Assembly: GCA_035772785.1 (NCBI GenBank)
Contig: JAOCPU010000080.1
Location: forward strand, 33,685 to 97,684
DNA length: 64,000 nucleotides
Direction of reading: 5' to 3'
Origin: Phlebiopsis flavidoalba
Taxonomy: Eukaryota > Basidiomycota > Agaricomycetes > Polyporales > Phanerochaetaceae
This document shows, piece after piece, positions 58,615 through 64,000 of this stretch (position 1 is its first letter; each line of letters begins with the position of its first letter). The position numbers were made by a program, and so were the translations under genes. The notes beneath the pieces are model-generated. The model searched no databases. It was not told the DNA's origin and saw only the letters and a program-made list of their open reading frames with translations.

Positions 58615-60861
58615 GGTGGGTGAGGCGGGTAGAGTAGCGTGTAGACGGGCAAATGGTGGTAGCAGGTGAAAGCGAAGGTGAGCGCTTGCGTCAAGACAGA
58701 AATAATCAAGCGAACCTGTCGGCAGGCGACTTACGGCTGTCCAGATTTGACCCCACGTAAGAGATGACCGTACTCAACTGTTTTCGCGATCAGTGATCGT
58801 GAGACGAAAATTCGGTTGGGCGGTCGATCATATTATTTGACGGCGATACGGCGAACGTTGGCGGCCTCCTTATCCGCCTGAACCTGAAGCAGTTCGGACG
58901 AGCCCTGGCAGGGGCATCGCACGCCATTTTGCTCCTCAAAATCGATAGCAGAGACGCACGCTCGCGGTGGTGGAGATGTCATTGCAAAGTTACTGTGGTC
59001 AAGATGGCCGGGTTGAGCCGTGTCGAGATACTCCTGAACAAACTTTAAGGCTGGAGTATAGCGTCACGAGTCGTCAGCAAATATAGACGTGAGAGATTTC
59101 AGGGCTTTGACTTACGAAAAGATGAAGCAGAAAGGCTTGATGCCATGAAACGCGACATGGTGGTCGCGTCACCAAACACTTCATGCAAGCGTCTATATTG
59201 CCGGACGGAAAAGGGCGAAAAAATCGTGGTAAGGTTTCTCGTTTTGATCTCATCTTTGTCGTCCATTATTTAGCTTTCTATAATAGGAATCGTTTTACAC
59301 CAATTTTACTCAAGTTTAGCACGTTGTGAAAGTCAAACCTTTGTCGACGGTAAAAGGCTTGGAAGAGGTTACCCATTTCCACGTGTCTCAGCGTGTCCCC
59401 GACCGCGCTGAATGGGGGGCCCTTGTTCAGGTACTTAAAGGTTACCTTTGTTTCACAAGTCTTTGTGCGCTCGAATGAGTTTTGACTATGCCACATGGTC
59501 AAAGGATGGTAAAAGGCATGGAAAAGTCGCTACCTATCCCTGTCCAAATTTGGAAAAAGAGATTGTATCAAAAAACGAAAAACCTTGCTCCACGCTTCCG
59601 GGCTCCCCTTTTCTCCCTAATCATATCGGGCGGCGGCTGCATGTAGTGAAACTGTCTTACCAGACAACGCGGCGATGCTGCAGACTTGCAAGGGTGGGGG
59701 GGCGGTTGTGTTGATGATTGAGTTACGTAATGCACGTTTTCTCTTCGGCCAGAGCTTGGCTCTCCCGAAGTTACGACTTCGACCTGACTTCGACCTTGCT
59801 ATTCATTCATCGGGGCCATTGTATCCACCGATGCGAACTTTCAGCAAAAAATATGTTCTAGTTAGTAAGATTCATTCCTCCCTCATGTGGTCCATCCGCT
59901 CAGGAAAACTAGTCTTAAAAATGGAATCGATTGATTTTGAGAGTCAGCTTTCCGCCTCGATACTTCCCAGTCGCGGTGTAGACATGTGAGAGGTCAGGTG
60001 AGGTTCGTGTTGCATCTCTCAATCGCTCTCCAAGAAAAAATCTTTGGGCCCAAGCCTCTATGCCTCAAAGATTAAAGCGTCCCGGCGGCCTTATATTTGC
60101 TGAGGGGCTCTGTGCAGAAACCTGGATCAGAGGACCCTGACCTATGCTGTGCTTATCCCTTTTCCTTCGCAACCTGAATTCGATAGCACGCATTAGGTGT
60201 GCAGGGGAGGGTTTTCGGCGGTATGTTAATCAATGATGGTTGTTTTTTGATGCTGACATGTGATTTTGGTGTAGCTAGCATAGGCTAGCACTCATGTGTC
60301 CTTACTAACTTGGGCTGTTGCTCGACTTACCTGTTCCGCATGGGTCTCAAAGTCGAACAGAGGGGCAAACCTGTGCAGCGTCGAAAAAGATCTTACCGTG
60401 TTGAGTGTGAGCCCTCAACTGTACGCTACAAACCCCATGATACAGTGTTCGAACTTATTCCGGTGAGTGACTACTTGTGACATCATATCTACGCTCACTT
60501 CTGGACAATGGGAGAGTGCAATGCATGCCTACTAACCAGGCACTAACCTCTTTTTTACGTAGGTTACAAATCATAAACCAGCAACACAAGTTGTTTCCGC
60601 CCCAACAACACTAGTAGAATGCCGCGGCGGTAGAGGTGCGCACAGCGTCCACTGCGATCGATCGTGTGTTTCCCCATCATGCTCTCGAACGTGCAGGTTA
60701 TGCTCAACAGGCACACTCCTGTTGGCTGAAGCGATTCCACAAGCTGTTTTGCTCGCCATCCACAAAAAAAAAACCATTCCACTAAAAAACTCGGGCATAG
60801 CATCATTCAGGTCCACCGTCGTAGGCCGTCGTTACCGTCAGCCTCGCTCACATTCGGCTAT
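58615..60861. other. No recognisable gene
   Basis: About 2.2 kb separates the hydrolase and the retrotransposon. Minus-strand ORFs (59278-59502, 60564-60816) and a plus-strand ORF of 104 codons (59675-59989) show no recognisable domains. The left end should contain the hydrolase promoter. Confidence 0.4.
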
Positions 60862-61611
60862 TGATGTGGGTTCTCTGTCCAATGAGTTCCGGTGTCACGC
60901 GAGAATATAGCAAGAACGAAAAAAGGAGAAAGCCACTCGGTCAGCGGAAATAGAAAAACGACGTACGCGACGAACCCAAGCATCCAATTGGCGCTAAACG
61001 CGCCCCTGGGAAAAAAGGCCGGCGCGCAGTACACGGAAATGACGTCACGCGACGAAGCTTACAAAACCGAAAACAGGGAAACAATAAATGCTTACCAGTG
61101 CGCAGGGAAAAGATGAGAAATGCGCAGGAATTATTAGCTAACCGACACACTCAACCGCAGGCCCAGGCGAGAGGAGAAATGTGATTGGATAGCGCAGTTG
61201 GATCGAGGACAGTATATAAAGGCAACGAGGCCAGTAGAGTAGACAGACACATTCAGGCACTCGATAGCACGTCTCACGTAGAAGTAACTACACTCTTCGA
61301 ATCTTATTCCCAGTTTCCCCCTCTCTTTCCAGTCTCGTGAGGACGCTAGTGGAAGAAACCACCAGCGCGACACCAGCCCCGGAAATACTCTCCCCTTTCC
61401 ATTCCCATTCCCAAAAACCTCGCACCCCGCTCCCTTCGATACTCCCGTCAACCTTCACCTCCCGAACAACCGGGGAACGTCCGATCTCATCGACCCGACC
61501 GCCCTCGGCAGAACCCGAGAGTTCCGCTATTTCACTTTAGTCACGCTCACGCGAGACTAGGCCACCCACCCATCTCTTTTATCTAGCGACTCTCTTTCTG
61601 ATACGACATCA
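60862..61611 (+). repeat. 5' long terminal repeat (750 bp)
   Basis: The LTR begins TGATGT and ends ACATCA, a perfect 6 bp inverted pair of the TG...CA type. The 3' end is one base before a TGG-starting primer-binding site, which fixes the boundary. The 5' boundary is inferred from the matching inverted ends. The five bases before it are GCTAT, the expected target-site duplication if the far LTR is followed by the same five bases. Confidence 0.72.
61213..61220 (+). promoter_or_regulatory. LTR TATA box
   Basis: TATATAAA lies inside the LTR, about 390 bp before its 3' end and upstream of gag. It is the likely Pol II promoter of the retrotransposon; transcription would start about 30 bp downstream at the U3/R border. 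Confidence 0.65.
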
Positions 61612-61612
61612 G

Positions 61613-61630
61613 TGGAGCCCACCGCGAAGG
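61613..61630 (+). other. Primer-binding site
   Basis: TGGAGCCCACCGCGAAGG starts one base after the LTR end. TGG pairs with the CCA end of a tRNA, as usual for minus-strand priming. I cannot name the tRNA with confidence. Confidence 0.6.
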
Positions 61631-61656
61631 GGTGATCCATAAGACAACCGTATTGA

Positions 61657-64000
61657 ATGAGCACTAGTGAGGACCAAAACCCCCGAAACCCCATTATCCA
61701 ACCCGAAACCAATAACACCAACGCACAGCGACCCATCAGAATGACACAAGCCGTTATCCTATCAGCGGTAGATTTACCGCTCCCAGGCACGAAGGGTGCC
61801 CCAAAGAAGTTTTAAAGGCCATTTCACCGAAGTAGACGACTTTCTAAAGTACTATACGAACGACTGTGCCGGAAATACAACGTGCTTTTGGACGCCGAAA
61901 AGATCGAGAACCTTACCCAGTACTGCTCACGAAAGGTGAGAGAATTCATGGAGGGACTCGAAAGCTACGCCGATCGCGACTGGCCAACCTTTAAAATCGA
62001 CATCCGAAAGTACTACGAGGCCGACCGAGACAGTAAGCGATACAAAGTAGAGAGATTTGGAACGATACATACTTCACACAAGGAACAACGCTACTCCGAA
62101 CATGGCCGCGTGGGTACGATATAGCCGAGGATTCATACGAATTGGAGGATGGCTGAAGACGGAGCGAAAGCTCACCAGCCATGAATTCAACCTGTATTAT
62201 TGGAAGGGCATCCCTCGTTCGTTCCGGATTCGTCTAGAAGGACGACTGATGACGCCAGGATCCCGACCATGATTTATCAGAACCCTTCGACGCACCTGAA
62301 ATTAACAAAAAGCCGCCGAATCCTGTTGAAACGGGACCGCTTTGATAACGATCGACTGCCCTCCGACTCAGAAGATACCTCGGAAGAAAGCGCGTCCGAA
62401 GTAAGTTCCGACGATGAATCCCAAACGGACAGCGACGAAGAAGCCAAACGGAAACCAAGACCCCAAAGGAGAAGAAATCTAAAACCCAGGCCGCGGAAGG
62501 CGAAGAAAACGCGTCTCCTTTCGGGAAATGCTGTCAAGCACTGACGAATCGACCGACGAATCGGACCGTGAGGGGGACAGCCGAAAAACAAAGAAGGAGA
62601 AGAGCCTGAAGGAGAAGAAAACCAAACCAGAAAACGGCAGGAACAGGAGAAAGGGGAATGGAGGACCTGGTAAACCAGATGAGCAGACTCCAGCTGGATG
62701 ACCCAGCCTACTCCACCTTGTACTACCAGGCCTTAAGCAGGTACCCCCATCTGGAGCGACTAGTGTTGCGCCCTCGCCGAACGACGGTAGCTGCAGCCCA
62801 AAACAGTTTCGAGCGACAGGCCCCTGCCCCACCTGGGAAACTCCGTGCCGGCGCGAGACAACCGTCAGTGTTACGCCTGCGGGGAAGGAGGACATACCCA
62901 ATTCATGTGCCCGCATATGCAGGCTTTGGTTGGGCAAGGAATCATTCGGAAGGACGAAAACCGGCAGGTTCGTAAACACCGACGGAACCATCATAAGGCG
63001 GCTCCCGAACGAAACCTTGGTCCAGGCGGCACAACGCCAGGGAAAACCCCAGAGCAACTTCATTGCGCTGCAACAGGAAGACAGTGAGTACGAATACGAA
63101 CATGGGGCAGTTAACCTGAAACATATCCGGGCACGAAGGATACACCGCGAAAATTGAAGAAATATTCAGCGACACAGAAGAAAACAAGATACTAACGGCC
63201 CAGCGAGCGACACGGTCTTCGACCATGACCCGAAAGGGAGAAAACCGGAGACGGAATGGGACCGCACGAAGAAGAGCTGGGAAGCCAGGGAAGAGGGACA
63301 CCGAAAGCGACGTACCTCTGTCCAAGAAGCCTAGCGAACAGGTACCAGTCACGATACCGGTGTACGGCCGAATGAACTTGGAAGATGATGACGTGATAAT
63401 GGAAGATAGGACCCAGAGAGAAACCGCAGGCAAAGAAGATCGATAAAGAACCAGGCGCGACAACGACCACTGGCACTAGGGCGCAATCAGCGACGATGCA
63501 GCTCGAGCAACATGACGATCCGACCTACAGACACACGTCAATCCGAAAATAATGCTTGATAAAGTCCTGAACACACCTATCACCCTAGCGGTCGGAGAGC
63601 TTCTGGCCGTCTCGAAGGAGATGGCGTACCAAGTCCAGGAAGTCATCAAACCAAAATCCCGGATCCCGGATGCCACAAAACACCGCGGCCAAAGTCCATT
63701 TTCACGAAAGAAAGGGAATCCCTCGGGCACCCAATGGTCGCGATGGCCGCCACGTTCGCACCTAGAACTAGGGGTCAGCTAATCAAACTCAAAATGGAAT
63801 GCGACGGGGGTCCCAATTACCGCTATCGTCGACACAGGATCTCAGCTAAAACATCGCGCACAAGCGCATATGGCAGCACGCCCTGACCCGACCTATGGAC
63901 GTAACGCGGAAGGTGGTCATGAACGATGCCAACGGAGGAGAGGGAGTCCTCCAGGGGATTCATTCCGTCCATTCCCTTGGCATGCCGGAAGTGTCATCAC
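61657..64000 (+). CDS. Gag and start of protease, Ty3/gypsy, frameshifted and partial
   Basis: The retrotransposon capsid polyprotein starts at the ATG 61657 (MSTSEDQNPRNP). A shift at a TTTT run (about 61808) leads into KGHFTEVDDFLKYY, then RLCRKYNVLLDAEKIENLTQ and YCSRKVREFMEGLESYADRD (61860-61985), the core capsid region. GFIRIGGWLKTERKLTSHEF is followed by YYWKGIPRSFRIRLEGRL (62128-62250). An acidic Ser/Asp/Glu tract and Lys/Arg-rich tail lie at 62350-62520. The CCHC knuckle CYACGEGGHTQFMC is at 62869-62910. The protease entry TAIVDTGSQLN holds the catalytic DTGS at 63831-63842. The frame changes at least five times, so this copy cannot make an intact polyprotein as written. Confidence 0.86.

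Larger units (their letters stand above)
60862..64000 (+). mobile_element. Ty3/gypsy LTR retrotransposon, 5' portion
   Basis: The element comprises a 5' LTR (60862-61611), a primer-binding site (from 61613), gag with a CCHC zinc knuckle, and the start of an aspartic protease with DTGS. It continues beyond the window, so reverse transcriptase, RNase H, integrase and the 3' LTR are not seen. Gag sequence and order match the common Ty3/gypsy lineage of mushroom genomes. Frameshifts in gag indicate a dead copy or sequence errors. Confidence 0.88.

Noticed and set aside
1..64000. CRISPR array, tRNA or rRNA genes
   Set aside because: No regularly spaced repeats were found, and no cloverleaf with a recognisable B box (GGTTCGANTCC) was seen by eye. 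A eukaryotic nuclear window is not expected to carry CRISPR.

Overview
The window looks like nuclear DNA of a mushroom-forming basidiomycete (Agaricomycetes). Genes are dense and split by short introns of about 50-60 nt with GT...AG ends. Several families are typical of that group: DUF6534 and DUF6533 membrane proteins, GMC oxidoreductase, cytochrome P450, drug:H+ antiporters, and a Ty3/gypsy element at the right edge. All assignments come from reading the sequence; no database search was run.

Layout. 1-8 kb: two related DUF6534 membrane-protein genes (minus strand), the first cut by the window edge, flanking a 1.87 kb foldback element with ~0.84 kb inverted arms (1942-3812). 8-12 kb: no recognisable gene. 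12.2-17.7 kb: a divergent pair, GMC oxidoreductase (minus) and MFS sugar transporter (plus). 17.9-22.6 kb: an isoprenylcysteine methyltransferase-like protein and a family X DNA polymerase with a BRCT domain. 25.8-29 kb: a class I SAM methyltransferase and, convergent to it, the mitochondrial complex III core protein QCR2. 30-31.8 kb: an unidentified locus. 33.1-35.4 kb: an MFS drug antiporter. 36.6-38 kb: a DUF6533 seven-helix protein. 40.7-44.5 kb: tyrosyl-DNA phosphodiesterase (TDP1) with an N-terminal ubiquitin-interacting-like motif, divergent from a GNAT acetyltransferase. 44.7-46.2 kb: a third DUF6534 gene. 47.5-49.6 kb: a P450 lacking its N-terminal anchor, abutting an uncharacterised 323-codon ORF that has a second partial inverted copy at 53.5 kb. 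54.4-56.5 kb: a second MFS drug antiporter. 57.3-58.6 kb: an alpha/beta hydrolase. 60.9-64 kb: LTR, primer-binding site, gag and protease start of a Ty3/gypsy retrotransposon that continues past the window.

How the genes relate. Two DNA-repair enzymes (Pol X, TDP1) and a respiratory subunit (QCR2) are housekeeping genes. The transporters, P450, GMC oxidase, methyltransferase and hydrolase are the kinds of genes found in metabolite or detoxification neighbourhoods, but no core synthase is visible, so a biosynthetic cluster is not supported.

Most important caveat: nearly every recognisable gene, including QCR2, carries one or more frameshifts, several in homopolymer runs. This fits uncorrected sequencing indels or a decaying or duplicated haplotype. 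Coding coordinates are therefore locus spans, not clean ORFs.
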